The notes under the pieces are model-generated. The model worked only from the letters and a program-made list of their open reading frames with translations, had not been told where the DNA came from and searched no databases. The position numbers and the translations under genes were made by a program. Below, in pieces: positions 9,109-20,173 of a DNA stretch of 64,000 nucleotides (position 1 is its first letter; each line of letters starts with the position of its first letter). The stretch is from positions 20,667 through 84,666 of the forward strand of contig JACAEX010000088.1 in assembly GCA_013388635.1 (NCBI GenBank), in the 5' to 3' direction. The stretch is from Syntrophaceae bacterium (GTDB lineage: Bacteria > Desulfobacterota > BSN033 > UBA1163).

Positions 9109-10905
9109 TTGAATTCCCTGGTCAGGAACCTATTCTTCTGGGGGATCATTATCGTCATCATGATCTTCCTCTTTAATCTCTTCACCAAACCGCGCCAAAC
9201 AGCTCCAGAAAGAAGTTACTCCGATTTCATCTCTGCGGTCGGAAATAATAAAGTCCTCGAGGTCGAAACCCGGGGGAGAAACATAAGCTGGAAGGATTCC
9301 GACGGCAAACATTACAAGACCTACGCACCCGAAGACCCCGAGATGATTAAAATTCTCAGGGAGAAGGGGGTGGTGATCCATGCCAAGAAAGAGGAAGACT
9401 CCCCTCTCTGGCAGAACCTTCTCTTCAGCTGGTTCCCGATGATCCTCCTCATAGGGGTTTTTCTCTTCTTTATGAGGCAGATCCAGGTCGGGGGTGGTAA
9501 GGCCCTCTCCTTCGGAAAGAGCAAGGCCAAAATCCTGACCAAGGAGCAGCACCAGGTGACCTTCGAGGACGTGGCTGGCGTGGATGAGGCCAAGGATGAG
9601 CTCGAAGAGATCATCGCCTTTCTCAAAGATCCAAAAAAATTCACCAAGCTCGGAGGAAGGATACCCAAAGGCGTGCTTCTGATCGGTGCGCCTGGAACAG
9701 GCAAAACCCTTTTGGCCCGCGCCATTGCCGGCGAGGCTGATGTTCCCTTCTTCACCATCAGCGGCTCTGACTTTGTGGAGATGTTCGTAGGCGTGGGCGC
9801 ATCGAGAGTCCGTGACCTATTCCTTCAGGGAAAGCGGAACGCTCCGTGCATCATCTTCGTTGACGAAATCGATGCCGTTGGAAGACACCGGGGAGCAGGC
9901 CTGGGCGGCGGGCACGACGAACGGGAACAGACCCTGAATCAGCTACTGGTTGAGATGGATGGGTTCGAATCGAACGAGGGGGTCATCCTGATCGCAGCCA
10001 CAAACCGGCCCGATGTCCTGGACCCTGCCCTGCTCAGGCCGGGTCGTTTCGATCGACAGGTGGTGGTGCCCATCCCGGATGTAAAAGGCAGGGAAGAGAT
10101 CCTTAAGGTCCACGCGAAGAGGACGCCCCTGGCCGAAGATGTCAGCCTGGCAGATCTGGCCAGAGGAACTCCGGGGTTCACCGGTGCAGATCTGGAGAAC
10201 ATGGTCAATGAGGCTGCGCTCCTTGCTGCTCGATTGGGAAAGGAAAGGGTGGAGATGATCGACTTCGAGCAGGCCAAGGATAAGGTCCTGATGGGTGTGG
10301 AGCGGAAATCGATGATCATTCCCTTCGAGGAGAGGAGGATCACAGCCTATCATGAGGCCGGCCACACCCTAGTCGCGAGGATGATCCCTGGAACAGATCC
10401 GATCCACAAGGTGACGATCATCCCAAGGGGCCGCGCCTTGGGAATTACCCAGCAGCTTCCCATCGATGAAAAACATACCTATCCCAAAGACTATCTTCTC
10501 AACAACATCGCTGTGATGATGGGAGGAAGGGCAGCAGAGGAACTCGTATTGAACCTTCAGACGACCGGTGCGGGCAACGACATCGAACGGGCGACCGAGA
10601 TCGCCAGAAAAATGGTATGCGAATGGGGGATGAGCGAAAAACTGGGCCCTCTCACCTTCGGTCAAAAAGAGGAGCAGATCTTCCTCGGAAAAGAGCTGGC
10701 ACGGCACCAGAACTATAGCGAGGAGACGTCCCGCCTGATCGATAACGAGATCAGGGCGATCGTCACTCAGAGCTATGAAAAGGCAAAGGATATCATCGGC
10801 ACCAATCTGTCCATCCTCCATCAACTGGCCAAGGCCCTTCTCGAAAAAGAAGTCCTTGACGCTCGTCAGATCGACCTGATTATTAAAGGTGAAGCCTCGG
10901 CGTGA
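9109..10905 (+). CDS. ftsH: ATP-dependent zinc metalloprotease FtsH (TTG start)
   Basis: Walker [12 protein letters not shown], zinc site HEAGH; full-length 598 aa. Confidence 0.98.
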   Translation: MNSLVRNLFFWGIIIVIMIFLFNLFTKPRQTAPERSYSDFISAVGNNKVLEVETRGRNISWKDSDGKHYKTYAPEDPEMIKILREKGVVIHAKKEEDSPLWQNLLFSWFPMILLIGVFLFFMRQIQVGGGKALSFGKSKAKILTKEQHQVTFEDVAGVDEAKDELEEIIAFLKDPKKFTKLGGRIPKGVLLIGAPGTGKTLLARAIAGEADVPFFTISGSDFVEMFVGVGASRVRDLFLQGKRNAPCIIFVDEIDAVGRHRGAGLGGGHDEREQTLNQLLVEMDGFESNEGVILIAATNRPDVLDPALLRPGRFDRQVVVPIPDVKGREEILKVHAKRTPLAEDVSLADLARGTPGFTGADLENMVNEAALLAARLGKERVEMIDFEQAKDKVLMGVERKSMIIPFEERRITAYHEAGHTLVARMIPGTDPIHKVTIIPRGRALGITQQLPIDEKHTYPKDYLLNNIAVMMGGRAAEELVLNLQTTGAGNDIERATEIARKMVCEWGMSEKLGPLTFGQKEEQIFLGKELARHQNYSEETSRLIDNEIRAIVTQSYEKAKDIIGTNLSILHQLAKALLEKEVLDARQIDLIIKGEASA

Positions 10906-10982
10906 CGCATCTTTCAGGGAGGTATTGGGGATCGGAAGATTCCAATAATTGATTTGAAATCGCTCAATACCTAAATTTCTCA

Positions 10983-12206
10983 GTGCTCAAATCCGATGAC
11001 GGGATGAACTTAATTCGTTGTCTCCACATCACCAGCGCCAGAGAGGCCATCCATGAGATGGGAAGGATGGGATTGGATGCCACTGGCACGCAGTTGATGA
11101 AGGGAAAGGCCATCCATCTCAACCTCAAGGTGGAAGGGATTCCGCCACGGACTGCCAATCAACTCAAGCAGGAGATGCTCGCGCTGGGCGGGGATGCTGC
11201 CCTTGACGGAAGAGGCCTCGATTGCAGCGTCAGAGAGATAGATGCCATTCTCATGGGCACCCAGGAACAGTTCGAAAGGCTTCTTCTCAAACTCGGTCAA
11301 TCTCCGGATCTTCGACCTCTTGAGCAATCCTTGAAGGAAACGCTCACGAATATTTCCAAAACCCACTACTCCATCCGCTGCCGGAAGAGGACATTCACAC
11401 TGGGGAAAGAGACCCTTCTGATGGGCGTTCTCAATGTTACTCCGGACTCCTTCTCCGATGGAGGTCTCTACTTCGATAGAGAAAAGGCGATTGCCCACGG
11501 GCTGAAGATGGTTGAAGAGGGAGCGGATTTCATTGACGTCGGAGGCGAGTCGACCAGGCCGGGTTCGAAGCCAATTGGGTTGGAGGAAGAACTTCGCCGG
11601 GTGATCCCTGTGATCGAGTCCCTTGCGAAAGAGGTGGACGTTCCAATCTCCATCGACACCTATAAGTCAGGCGTTGCACAGAGGGCTATTGAGGCAGGGG
11701 CTGAGATGATCAATGATATCAGTGGATTGAATTTAGACCCGAACCTTGCCCACGTGGCTGTCAGGGAGGATGTCCCCCTTATCTTAATGCACATCCGGGG
11801 AACGCCGGAAACGATGCAGAAGGATGTCCATTATGACTCCCTCTTTTCTGAGATCCTCCGATACCTGAAAGAGTCTATTAAGAGGGCGGAATCTGCTGGC
11901 GTGGATCCCGGGCAGATCATCATCGACCCTGGAATTGGTTTTGGAAAGACGGTCGAGGATAACCTTCTCATCATAAAAAATCTATCTGAATTCCGGATAC
12001 TGGGAAAACCCATACTCTTGGGGACATCGAGAAAGAGTTTCATTGGAAGGATTCTCAATGCAGAGGTCACCGAACGATTGGAGGGCACACTCTCAAGCAT
12101 CGCCATTGGAGTCCTCACCGGTGCCCACATCATCCGTTGTCATGATGTGCTCCAGGCAAAAAGGGCGATTGCAGTGGCTGATGCGATCCGACTCGCCGGA
12201 GCTTAG
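10983..12206 (+). CDS. folP: Dihydropteroate synthase with N-terminal extension (GTG start)
   Basis: MGVLNVTPDSFSDGG, DVGGESTRPGS, GTSRKSFIG. Confidence 0.96.
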   Translation: MLKSDDGMNLIRCLHITSAREAIHEMGRMGLDATGTQLMKGKAIHLNLKVEGIPPRTANQLKQEMLALGGDAALDGRGLDCSVREIDAILMGTQEQFERLLLKLGQSPDLRPLEQSLKETLTNISKTHYSIRCRKRTFTLGKETLLMGVLNVTPDSFSDGGLYFDREKAIAHGLKMVEEGADFIDVGGESTRPGSKPIGLEEELRRVIPVIESLAKEVDVPISIDTYKSGVAQRAIEAGAEMINDISGLNLDPNLAHVAVREDVPLILMHIRGTPETMQKDVHYDSLFSEILRYLKESIKRAESAGVDPGQIIIDPGIGFGKTVEDNLLIIKNLSEFRILGKPILLGTSRKSFIGRILNAEVTERLEGTLSSIAIGVLTGAHIIRCHDVLQAKRAIAVADAIRLAGA

Positions 12207-12320
12207 AAGTTAGGTGTCGGGTTGATATTGGCAAAACCCAATCTTTTAGAAATGGTTATGGTAAGGCGTTGAAGAAAATCTTCCGATTCTTCCCCTGTAA
12301 GAGAGGTCGAGGAGTTTGAA

Positions 12321-13715
12321 ATGGGTGGAGAGACAACCCGTAAGTTATTTGGAACGGATGGGATCAGAGGCATCGCCAATGTGGAGCCCATGACAGGTGA
12401 GCTGGCCATGCACCTCGGCAGGGCGATTGCCTATCTCTTTAAGGAGGCAAAAGGAAGGCACCGGATTGTGGTGGGAAAGGACACCCGTCTCTCAGGATAT
12501 ATGTTAGAGACAGCCCTGGCCTCTGGCATCTGCTCCATGGGAGCGGACGTGATGCTCGTGGGACCCCTGCCCACCCCGGGCATCGCCTTCATCACCACCA
12601 GTATGAGGGCGAATGCAGGTGTGGTCATCTCAGCTTCCCATAATCCGTACTACGACAATGGGATCAAGATATTTTCTCACACTGGCTTCAAACTTCCTGA
12701 TGAGATGGAGCACCGGATCGAAGAACTGATATTCTCAAACCACCTCCATTCTCTTCGACCGACGGCCAGTGAGGTGGGAAAGGCACATCGGATCGATGAT
12801 GCGATCGGCCGCTACGTCGTCTTTCTGAAGAATACCTTTCCGAACGACCTCACCCTCGATGGGTTACGCATTGTCCTGGATTGCGCGAACGGGGCGACGT
12901 ATAAGGTGGCCCCTATGGTCTTCGAGGAGCTGGGAGCGGATCTCATTCCGGTCGGGGTCGAGCCCGATGGAGAGAACATCAACGCAGGTTGCGGCTCCCT
13001 TCACCCGGAGTTGACCCGTCGCCTCGTCCTTGAGAAGGGTGCGGACATCGGAATGGCTCTCGATGGTGACGGAGATCGAATCATCTTTGTGGATCAACAC
13101 GGGAACCAGGTCGACGGCGATCATATCCTGGCCATCTGCGGCCTCCAGATGCTCTCAGAAGGCCGTTTGAAAAAGAAGACGCTGGTCACGACCGTGATGA
13201 GCAACGGCGGCCTGGATCGGGCCATGGAAAGATCGGGCGGGAAGGTGGTCAGGACCCAGGTGGGCGACAGGTATGTCGTCGAGGAGATGGTTCGCGGGGA
13301 TTACAACCTGGGGGGTGAGCAGTCTGGCCATACCATCTTCCTCGATTACAACACCACCTGTGACGGCATCCTCACCGCGCTTCAGGTCCTGGCCATTATG
13401 AAACGGAAGGAGAGGCCGTTGCACGAACTGGCCGAAGTGATGAAACCCCTCCCCCAGTTTCTCTACAACGTTGAAGTCGTAGAGAAAAAGGAACTTTCTG
13501 ACATTCCAGAGCTCCAGAAAAAGGTCAAAAAGATCGAGAGGGCCCTGGGCCGATCCGGAAGAATCTTAATTCGTTACTCCGGCACGGAACCTCTCCTCCG
13601 GATCATGGTCGAAGGAGAGGATGAAGCCAAGCTCAAGGGGTATGGTCAGGATCTTGTTGACTTGCTGAAAAAATATCTCGGAAAAGAGAAAGCGGATGGC
13701 TCATCGATCACATAA
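12321..13715 (+). CDS. glmM: Phosphoglucosamine mutase
   Basis: [48 protein letters not shown]. Confidence 0.97.
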   Translation: MGGETTRKLFGTDGIRGIANVEPMTGELAMHLGRAIAYLFKEAKGRHRIVVGKDTRLSGYMLETALASGICSMGADVMLVGPLPTPGIAFITTSMRANAGVVISASHNPYYDNGIKIFSHTGFKLPDEMEHRIEELIFSNHLHSLRPTASEVGKAHRIDDAIGRYVVFLKNTFPNDLTLDGLRIVLDCANGATYKVAPMVFEELGADLIPVGVEPDGENINAGCGSLHPELTRRLVLEKGADIGMALDGDGDRIIFVDQHGNQVDGDHILAICGLQMLSEGRLKKKTLVTTVMSNGGLDRAMERSGGKVVRTQVGDRYVVEEMVRGDYNLGGEQSGHTIFLDYNTTCDGILTALQVLAIMKRKERPLHELAEVMKPLPQFLYNVEVVEKKELSDIPELQKKVKKIERALGRSGRILIRYSGTEPLLRIMVEGEDEAKLKGYGQDLVDLLKKYLGKEKADGSSIT

Positions 13716-13776
13716 CCGATCGTTCAATGTTCATTGTTCACCGTTCATCGTAAATTGAAGCTCTTCAGGAGGCCTT

Positions 13777-14490
13777 ATGCCAAGACTGGGTGTCAATATT
13801 GATCATGTGGCCACCATAAGACAGACCCGCGGGGTAAAATACCCTGATCCGGTGGCTGCGGCCGGGATAGTGGAATTGGCAGGAGCAGACGGAATTGTCT
13901 GCCATCTGAGGGAGGACCGGCGCCACATCCAGGATCGGGATCTCCGGCTTCTGAGAGAGGTCATTCAGACACAACTCAATTTAGAGATGGCTGCCACAGA
14001 GGAGATGGTTCGAATTGCCCTGATGACCAAACCCGATGTCGTCACCCTCGTTCCCGAGAGGAGAGAAGAATTGACGACCGAGGGGGGTCTCGATGTGATC
14101 AGGTCCTCCCGGAACCTTAAAAAGGTGATTCAGCGTCTTCAAAAAGGGGGGATTCGCGTCAGCCTCTTTGTCGATCCGAAGAAGGATCAAATCAGGGCCT
14201 CCGAAGGGGTGGAGGCCAATGCGATCGAAATACACACCGGGCGTTATTGCGATGCAACGACCCCGGCTCAGGCAGATGAAGAACTTAAGAAGATCCTCGA
14301 TGCCGTGGGAGAGGCCTCACACCGCAATCTCTCAATCGCAGCAGGACATGGGCTCAACTATGTAAACGTTCGGCGGATTGCGGAGATCAGGGAGATCGAA
14401 GAGCTCAATATCGGTCACAGCATCATCGCCCGTGCTGTCCTGGTGGGACTGGATCTCGCTGTGCGGGAGATGATCTCCCTCATTCGATAA
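13777..14490 (+). CDS. pdxJ: Pyridoxine 5'-phosphate synthase
   Basis: [44 protein letters not shown]. Confidence 0.97.
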   Translation: MPRLGVNIDHVATIRQTRGVKYPDPVAAAGIVELAGADGIVCHLREDRRHIQDRDLRLLREVIQTQLNLEMAATEEMVRIALMTKPDVVTLVPERREELTTEGGLDVIRSSRNLKKVIQRLQKGGIRVSLFVDPKKDQIRASEGVEANAIEIHTGRYCDATTPAQADEELKKILDAVGEASHRNLSIAAGHGLNYVNVRRIAEIREIEELNIGHSIIARAVLVGLDLAVREMISLIR

Positions 14491-14532
14491 TGACGCTAAG
14501 CGCTTAGCGCTCTGCGCATAGCGATAGAATTT

Positions 14533-14934
14533 ATGATTGTTGGGACGGGTATCGATATCGTCAATATCGAACGAGTGGAAAGGATGATGGCCCGCTGGGG
14601 AGGCCTCTTCCTCAGCCGGGTTTTCACCGAGAGGGAGATCGAACGGTGCCAGCAGCGGGTCCGACCTTCCGAATGCTTTGCCCTCCGCTTCGCGGCAAAG
14701 GAGGCCTTTCTCAAGGCGATCGGGAGGGGTCTCCGAAATGGCATCCGGTGGACGGACATCGAAGTGGAGAACGATTTGCTGGGGAAACCCCTTCTCTCCT
14801 TTCGTCGAAAGGCAAGAGAGATCCTCGAAACCGAGCGGATCGGAAAGGCTCTTCTCACACTCTCCCACGAGCAGCCCTTCGCCGTGGCCCATGTTCTGTT
14901 AGAGGGAAAAAATGATGAAGGTAGCGAACGCTGA
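14533..14934 (+). CDS. acpS: Holo-[acyl-carrier-protein] synthase
   Basis: GTGIDIVNIERVER, RFAAKEAFLKAIGRG. Confidence 0.95.
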   Translation: MIVGTGIDIVNIERVERMMARWGGLFLSRVFTEREIERCQQRVRPSECFALRFAAKEAFLKAIGRGLRNGIRWTDIEVENDLLGKPLLSFRRKAREILETERIGKALLTLSHEQPFAVAHVLLEGKNDEGSER

Positions 14935-16465
14935 ACAGATGCAGGAATTGGATCGAAAGACGATAGAGGCCTACCGAATCCCGGGGATCGTCCTGATGGA
15001 GAATGCCGGAAGGGCGGCCACAGAGGTCATCCTCAACACCTTCCCCGATCTTCAGAAGAAGAAGGTGGCCATTATCGCAGGGAAGGGGAATAACGGCGGA
15101 GATGGTTTTGTGATCGCTCGACACCTCCTCAACCAGGGAATCTCGGCTAAGGTCTTTCTGCTCACCGATCCGAAATCGCTCCGGGGAGATGCGGAGACCA
15201 ATTTCAACATCCTTCACCATATGAAGGGAGAGGTGATCCCTCTGCCCTCCTCCAAAGATTATCAAAAGATAAAGAAGGGGCTGGAGAGCTTCGACCTCCT
15301 GATCGACGGCATCTTTGGAACCGGCCTGGATGCTGAGGTGAGGGGTTACTACCGGGAGGTGATCGATCACCTGAACAGCCTTCAGAAGCCGGTTGTCGCG
15401 ATCGACATCCCCTCCGGTTTGGATGCCAATACCGGTAAGCCTTTGGGCACAGCCATCCGGGCATCCCTGACGATCACCTTTGGTCTGCCCAAGGTGGGCC
15501 ACCTCATCTCGCCTGGGCTTGATTATGTGGGAACGCTGAAAGTCGTCGATATCGGCATCCCTAAGAGATTGGTGGAAGAGGAGAAGATTCAAACCCATCT
15601 TCTGGAATACGAAGACATTCGAAGATGGCTCTCCGTACCCCGGCGGCCTGATAGTCATAAGGGCGATTACGGCCATCTGCTGGTCATTGCCGGATCGGTT
15701 GGCAAGACCGGGGCAGCGGCCATGGCCTGTGAGGCTGCCCTTCGGATGGGAGCAGGGCTGGTCACCCTGGCCATCCCGAAGAGCCTCAATTCGATCATGG
15801 AAGTGAAATTGACAGAGGCGATGACAGAGCCCCTGCCTGAAACTCCGAAACAGACCCTCAGCCTCAGGGCCTTCCATAGCATCCTTCGCCTCTGCGAAGG
15901 TAAAAAGGCTGTGGTCATCGGACCGGGCATCGGGACATATAAGGAGACACAATCCCTCGTTCTCAAACTGATCAAGACATTGGACCTTCCAATCATCCTC
16001 GACGCCGACGGATTGGCGCCACTGGCGCCTCAACCCAAGACCCTTCTCAGCACGAAGGGGCCGCTTATCCTCACACCCCATCCAGGCGAGATGGCCAGGT
16101 TGATCCGAACCACGGCCAAAGAGGTCCAGGAGGATCGGATTGGCGTCAGCAGAAATTTTGCTCAATCCCACCGGGTCTATCTCGTCCTCAAAGGACATCG
16201 CACCCTGATTGCCACACCCAAGGGGGAGATCTTCATCAACCCCACCGGAAATCCGGGATTGGCCTCCGGGGGAACAGGAGACGTGCTCACCGGAATGATC
16301 GGAGGACTGATCTCTCAGGGATTCGACATTCTTCCTGCCCTCCAGATATCGACCTTCCTTCACGGAATGGCTGGCGACGGAGTGGCCAGGGAATTGGGGG
16401 AAAAGTCTCTGGTTGCGACAGACATCATTGAGAAGATCCCCTCCCTCCTTCAGGGGAAGATTTGA
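14912..16465 (+). CDS. nnr: Bifunctional NAD(P)H-hydrate epimerase/dehydratase
   Basis: YjeF-N (GNNGGDGFVIARHL) plus carbohydrate-kinase-like C domain (HKGDYGHLLVIAGS, GNPGLASGGTGDVLTGMIGG). Confidence 0.95.
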   Translation: MMKVANAEQMQELDRKTIEAYRIPGIVLMENAGRAATEVILNTFPDLQKKKVAIIAGKGNNGGDGFVIARHLLNQGISAKVFLLTDPKSLRGDAETNFNILHHMKGEVIPLPSSKDYQKIKKGLESFDLLIDGIFGTGLDAEVRGYYREVIDHLNSLQKPVVAIDIPSGLDANTGKPLGTAIRASLTITFGLPKVGHLISPGLDYVGTLKVVDIGIPKRLVEEEKIQTHLLEYEDIRRWLSVPRRPDSHKGDYGHLLVIAGSVGKTGAAAMACEAALRMGAGLVTLAIPKSLNSIMEVKLTEAMTEPLPETPKQTLSLRAFHSILRLCEGKKAVVIGPGIGTYKETQSLVLKLIKTLDLPIILDADGLAPLAPQPKTLLSTKGPLILTPHPGEMARLIRTTAKEVQEDRIGVSRNFAQSHRVYLVLKGHRTLIATPKGEIFINPTGNPGLASGGTGDVLTGMIGGLISQGFDILPALQISTFLHGMAGDGVARELGEKSLVATDIIEKIPSLLQGKI

Positions 16466-16604
16466 TTTTCATCCTCTCTTCTTTTAAGATATATGCGGTG
16501 TTGATCCATACCTTCTCGCACATCCTCTGCAAACTGAGCCGAACAGCTTCGCCTAAAGCGCCTTTGCTCGTCTGGGGAAGGCCAAGGGAGTCGGGGTTTC
16601 TGTT

Positions 16605-17765
16605 ATGGATATGAGGAGTGAAATCAAAAAACTGGCCCGGATCGAAGAGAAACCTTATCCTTTTTTATCCCTCTATCTCAATACAAAATGGGATGATGAG
16701 CAACAGCGGGAGCGCATTCGCCTCTTCACCAAGAATCAATTGAGAAAGGCGCAGGATCAATTGAAAGGCCGGGACCGTGAAGGGTGGCGAAATGCCTTTT
16801 CAGAAGACCAGCAGCGGATTGAAACCTATGTGGAGGGCCTGGTTCGACGGATCTACGACGAGGAGGTGAATGGCACGGCCATCTTTTCGTGCAGCGGCGA
16901 TGGGATTTTTCTCACCTACCCTTCCATCATCCCGTTCGATAATGCCTGTTTTATCTCGGACCTCCCCGTGCTCCATCCGCTCGCCCGTCTCTCTTCGCAA
17001 TATCAGAATACCCTCCTGGTCATGGTGGAAACAGATTCGGCCAAGTTGTTTGAGATCTCGCTGGAGGGGGTCCGGGAAGAATCGTCGATCGAAAGCTATG
17101 TGCCGGGGCGACATGATCAGGGCGGATGGGCCCAGATGAGGTATCAGCGCCATATCAAGGATCACATGGACAAACACCACAGGGAAGTGGCCGATCACCT
17201 GGTTGAGCTTTTTGACTCCGGCAAGTCGAAAAAGATCGTCCTCGCCGGACAGGAACGAATCGTTGCCAATTTTAAAACCTTCCTCCCGGAACGAATCAAA
17301 GAGTATATTGTCGATACCTTTTCCATCGATTTCTCAGAGAAGAGATCGAAGGTGATATTCCATCTCCTTGGACGACTCCTTCAAAAAGAGAGGGAAGAGG
17401 TGGCCCAGGAGATCCAGGGCCTTTCGGACAGGGCGCTTAAGGCAGGAATGGCCACTCTCGGATTGAACGGGACATTGGAGGCCCTGAATAAGGGACAGGT
17501 TCGGGCGCTCTATCTTCTGACCTCATTCTCCGTTTCGGGCTTGAAGTGCTACCGATGTGGATCTCTCAATCTTCCGTCTCCCGGAGCAAATCTTCTCGCT
17601 CTCTGCACTCTATGCAGAGGGGAGACCAAGACCGTCGATCTGGCCGAGGCGATGACCAGGTCCGTTCTCCGCCAGGACGGGGAAGTCAAATGGGTCGAGG
17701 AACATCCGGTCTTGAAGGAAAACGATGGCGTGGGGGCCTCGCTGAGATTTCCTCTGTCCCGTTAG
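16605..17765 (+). CDS. Bacterial eRF1/Vms1-like (baeRF/VLRF1-type) protein with C-terminal Zn ribbon
   Basis: QGGWAQMRYQRHIKDHMDKHHREVADHL resembles the catalytic loop region of the eRF1-like superfamily; CYRCG...CTLCRG zinc ribbon. Confidence 0.7.
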   Translation: MDMRSEIKKLARIEEKPYPFLSLYLNTKWDDEQQRERIRLFTKNQLRKAQDQLKGRDREGWRNAFSEDQQRIETYVEGLVRRIYDEEVNGTAIFSCSGDGIFLTYPSIIPFDNACFISDLPVLHPLARLSSQYQNTLLVMVETDSAKLFEISLEGVREESSIESYVPGRHDQGGWAQMRYQRHIKDHMDKHHREVADHLVELFDSGKSKKIVLAGQERIVANFKTFLPERIKEYIVDTFSIDFSEKRSKVIFHLLGRLLQKEREEVAQEIQGLSDRALKAGMATLGLNGTLEALNKGQVRALYLLTSFSVSGLKCYRCGSLNLPSPGANLLALCTLCRGETKTVDLAEAMTRSVLRQDGEVKWVEEHPVLKENDGVGASLRFPLSR

Positions 17766-17808
17766 AGAAGGCCCTCAGAACGTATGCCCTCAGGAAAGGA
17801 GCAACAGC

Positions 17809-18282
17809 ATGTATATCGAAATGAAAGTAAAATTTTTGACCTTCGATTCCACCTCGAACGGCTTCGTTGTCCTCCTCATGGACCTGGCCAACAAGACAGG
17901 ACTTCCGATCTGGATCGGGCCTTTCGAGGCCAATGCGATCGCCATGAAGCTGAAGAAGATCGGTTCCCATCGACCCATGACGCACGATCTGATACACAAC
18001 ATCCTGAAGGGCCTTGAATCTCAGGTGATAAAGATCGTGGTCAATGACCTGAAGGAGAATACCTATTATGCCCTCATCTACCTCAGCCGCCGCGGTGAGG
18101 AGATCACCATCGACTCTCGGCCCAGCGATGCCATCGCCATCGCCCTTGCGGTCGATGCCCCGATCTTCGTCTCCGAACAGGTAATCGAAAAGGCCCGGAC
18201 CATCGACCTGGAGAAGGACGGAGACCAGTTGAAGGAATGGCTGGAAAACCTTAACCCAGACGATTTTAAATACAAAGCCTAA
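17809..18282 (+). CDS. Bifunctional nuclease family protein (BFN/DUF151)
   Basis: GLPIWIGPFEANAIAMKLKK, TYYALIYL, IDSRPSDAIAIAL. Confidence 0.92.
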   Translation: MYIEMKVKFLTFDSTSNGFVVLLMDLANKTGLPIWIGPFEANAIAMKLKKIGSHRPMTHDLIHNILKGLESQVIKIVVNDLKENTYYALIYLSRRGEEITIDSRPSDAIAIALAVDAPIFVSEQVIEKARTIDLEKDGDQLKEWLENLNPDDFKYKA

Positions 18283-18313
18283 TAAGGGAAGAACGCTAAG
18301 CGCATAGCGACCA

Positions 18314-18841
18314 ATGAAGATTCTTTTAAAGAGCCGGAGCCCCTCCGATACGATTCGAATCGGAAACCGGATTGGAAACCTTCTCCTTTTAGGGGACATA
18401 GTGGCCCTGGTCGGAGAACTGGGAGCAGGAAAGACCCAATTGATCAAGGGGCTGGCAGCCGGTGCAGGAGTGAGGAAAACAACCTATGTCTCAAGCCCCT
18501 CTTTCACACTGATCAACGAGTATGCAGGCAGGGTTCCCTTTTATCACATCGATCTCTTTCGACTGGGGTCTGAGAAGGAGGCCGAGGAACTTGGCCTCGA
18601 AGAATATCTTCAGGGCCGTGGGGTAACCGCAATCGAATGGGCGGACAAGATCCCTTCCCTGCTTCCAAAAGAGCTGCTCTGGATAGAGATTCGCAACACC
18701 GGAAGAAAGACCCGGTCCCTTGAAATCACCGGAAAAGGAGAAAGATATCTGAATTTGGTGGACCAAATCCAAAGCTCCGAGTTCGGAGTTGGGAGTTCGG
18801 AGACAAGAAGAAGGGGTTCAAGACTCCCAACTATCTGTTAA
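18314..18841 (+). CDS. tsaE: tRNA threonylcarbamoyladenosine biosynthesis ATPase TsaE
   Basis: GDIVALVGELGAGKTQLIKGLA, SSPSFTLINEY, EWADKI. The C-terminal ~25 aa are repeat-derived. Confidence 0.94.
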   Translation: MKILLKSRSPSDTIRIGNRIGNLLLLGDIVALVGELGAGKTQLIKGLAAGAGVRKTTYVSSPSFTLINEYAGRVPFYHIDLFRLGSEKEAEELGLEEYLQGRGVTAIEWADKIPSLLPKELLWIEIRNTGRKTRSLEITGKGERYLNLVDQIQSSEFGVGSSETRRRGSRLPTIC

Positions 18842-18853
18842 GGGGGTACTGCA

Positions 18854-20092
18854 ATGGCATTGGTGGTTCAAAAATACGGGGGGACCTCAGTAGGAGATAT
18901 CGAGCGGATCAAAAATGTGGCCTCCAGGGTGATCGCCACTAAGAAGCAAGGCCATGACGTGGTGGTCGTGGTTTCAGCGATGGCCGGGGAGACAGATAAG
19001 CTCATTCGTTTGGCCCAACAGGTCACGCCGAACCCTGATGAAAGGGAGCTCGACGTTCTGATCTCAACCGGAGAACAGGTATCGATTGCCCTGCTCGCCA
19101 TCGCGCTCAAGTCGATGGGCTACGATGCCAAGTCCTATTTGGGATTCCAGATCAAGATCGCCACGGACAGTGTCTTTGGAAAAGCTCGCATCATGGATAT
19201 CCAAAAGGAGAGGATACGGAATGATCTGAAAGAGAACCGGGTGGTCGTCGTCGCAGGATTTCAGGGGATAGACGAATCCAATAACATCACAACCCTGGGC
19301 CGGGGTGGCTCTGACACATCTGCGGTCGCCATTGCCGCCGCCCTGGAGGCCGATGTCTGTGAGATCTATACCGATGTCGATGGCGTCTACACCACCGACC
19401 CGAACATCTGCGAGAAGGCCAGAAAGCTATCCAAGATCTCCTATGACGAGATGCTCGAAATGGCCAGTCTGGGAGCCAAGGTCTTGCAGATCCGTTCTGT
19501 CGAGTTCGCAAAGAAATATAATGTCCCGATCCATGTGAGGTCGTCTTTTAACGATAACCCTGGAACCCTGGTCTGCAAGGAGGATAGAGAGATGGAAAGA
19601 GTCGTTGTCTCCGGTGTCACCTACAATAAGAATGAGGCGAAGATCGAGATCATGCACGTCCCCGATGTCCCCGGTATCGCTGCCAAGTTATTTAAACCCA
19701 TTGCCGATGCCAATATTGTCGTGGACATGATCATCCAGACATCGAGCACAGAGAAAGGTTTTGCCGACGTGGCCTTCACCGTTCCCAAATCCGATTTCTC
19801 CAAAACGCTTCAAATCGTCAAGAGCTCTTTGAAGGAGATCGGCGGAAAGGAGATCAACGCCGACGAAAACATCGCGAAGGTATCCATCGTAGGGGTCGGG
19901 ATGAGGAGCCATTCCAGCGTGGCCGCTCAAATGTTCTCCGCCCTGGCCAAGGAGGGGATTAACATTCATATGATCTCCACCTCAGAGATCAAGATCTCTT
20001 GCATCATCGATGCCAAATATACTGAACTGGCAGTCCGGGCCCTCCACGATGCCTTTGGGTTGGATAAACCAGAGGTGACAGAAGAACGATGA
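18854..20092 (+). CDS. lysC: Aspartate kinase (ACT domains)
   Basis: [31 protein letters not shown]-terminal ACT repeats. Confidence 0.97.
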   Translation: MALVVQKYGGTSVGDIERIKNVASRVIATKKQGHDVVVVVSAMAGETDKLIRLAQQVTPNPDERELDVLISTGEQVSIALLAIALKSMGYDAKSYLGFQIKIATDSVFGKARIMDIQKERIRNDLKENRVVVVAGFQGIDESNNITTLGRGGSDTSAVAIAAALEADVCEIYTDVDGVYTTDPNICEKARKLSKISYDEMLEMASLGAKVLQIRSVEFAKKYNVPIHVRSSFNDNPGTLVCKEDREMERVVVSGVTYNKNEAKIEIMHVPDVPGIAAKLFKPIADANIVVDMIIQTSSTEKGFADVAFTVPKSDFSKTLQIVKSSLKEIGGKEINADENIAKVSIVGVGMRSHSSVAAQMFSALAKEGINIHMISTSEIKISCIIDAKYTELAVRALHDAFGLDKPEVTEER

Positions 20093-20163
20093 ACCATGAA
20101 CTTTGCACCATGAACAACTGTCTTTGTTCATCGTTCATTGTACATCGTCCATCGTTCAATTGA
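20089..20163. repeat. Family C 'GTTCATCGTTCATTG' intergenic inverted repeat
   Basis: GATGAACCATGAACTTTGCACCATGAACAACTGTCTTTGTTCATCGTTCATTGTACATCGTCCATCGTTCAATTG; a related copy at 13722-13757. Confidence 0.65.
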
Positions 20164-20173
20164 GGAGTTTACT

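Noticed and set aside
14855-16363. 502-aa minus-strand ORF
   Set aside because: Lies wholly antisense to the well-supported acpS/nnr genes; its translation shows no recognisable domain and looks like a shadow ORF.
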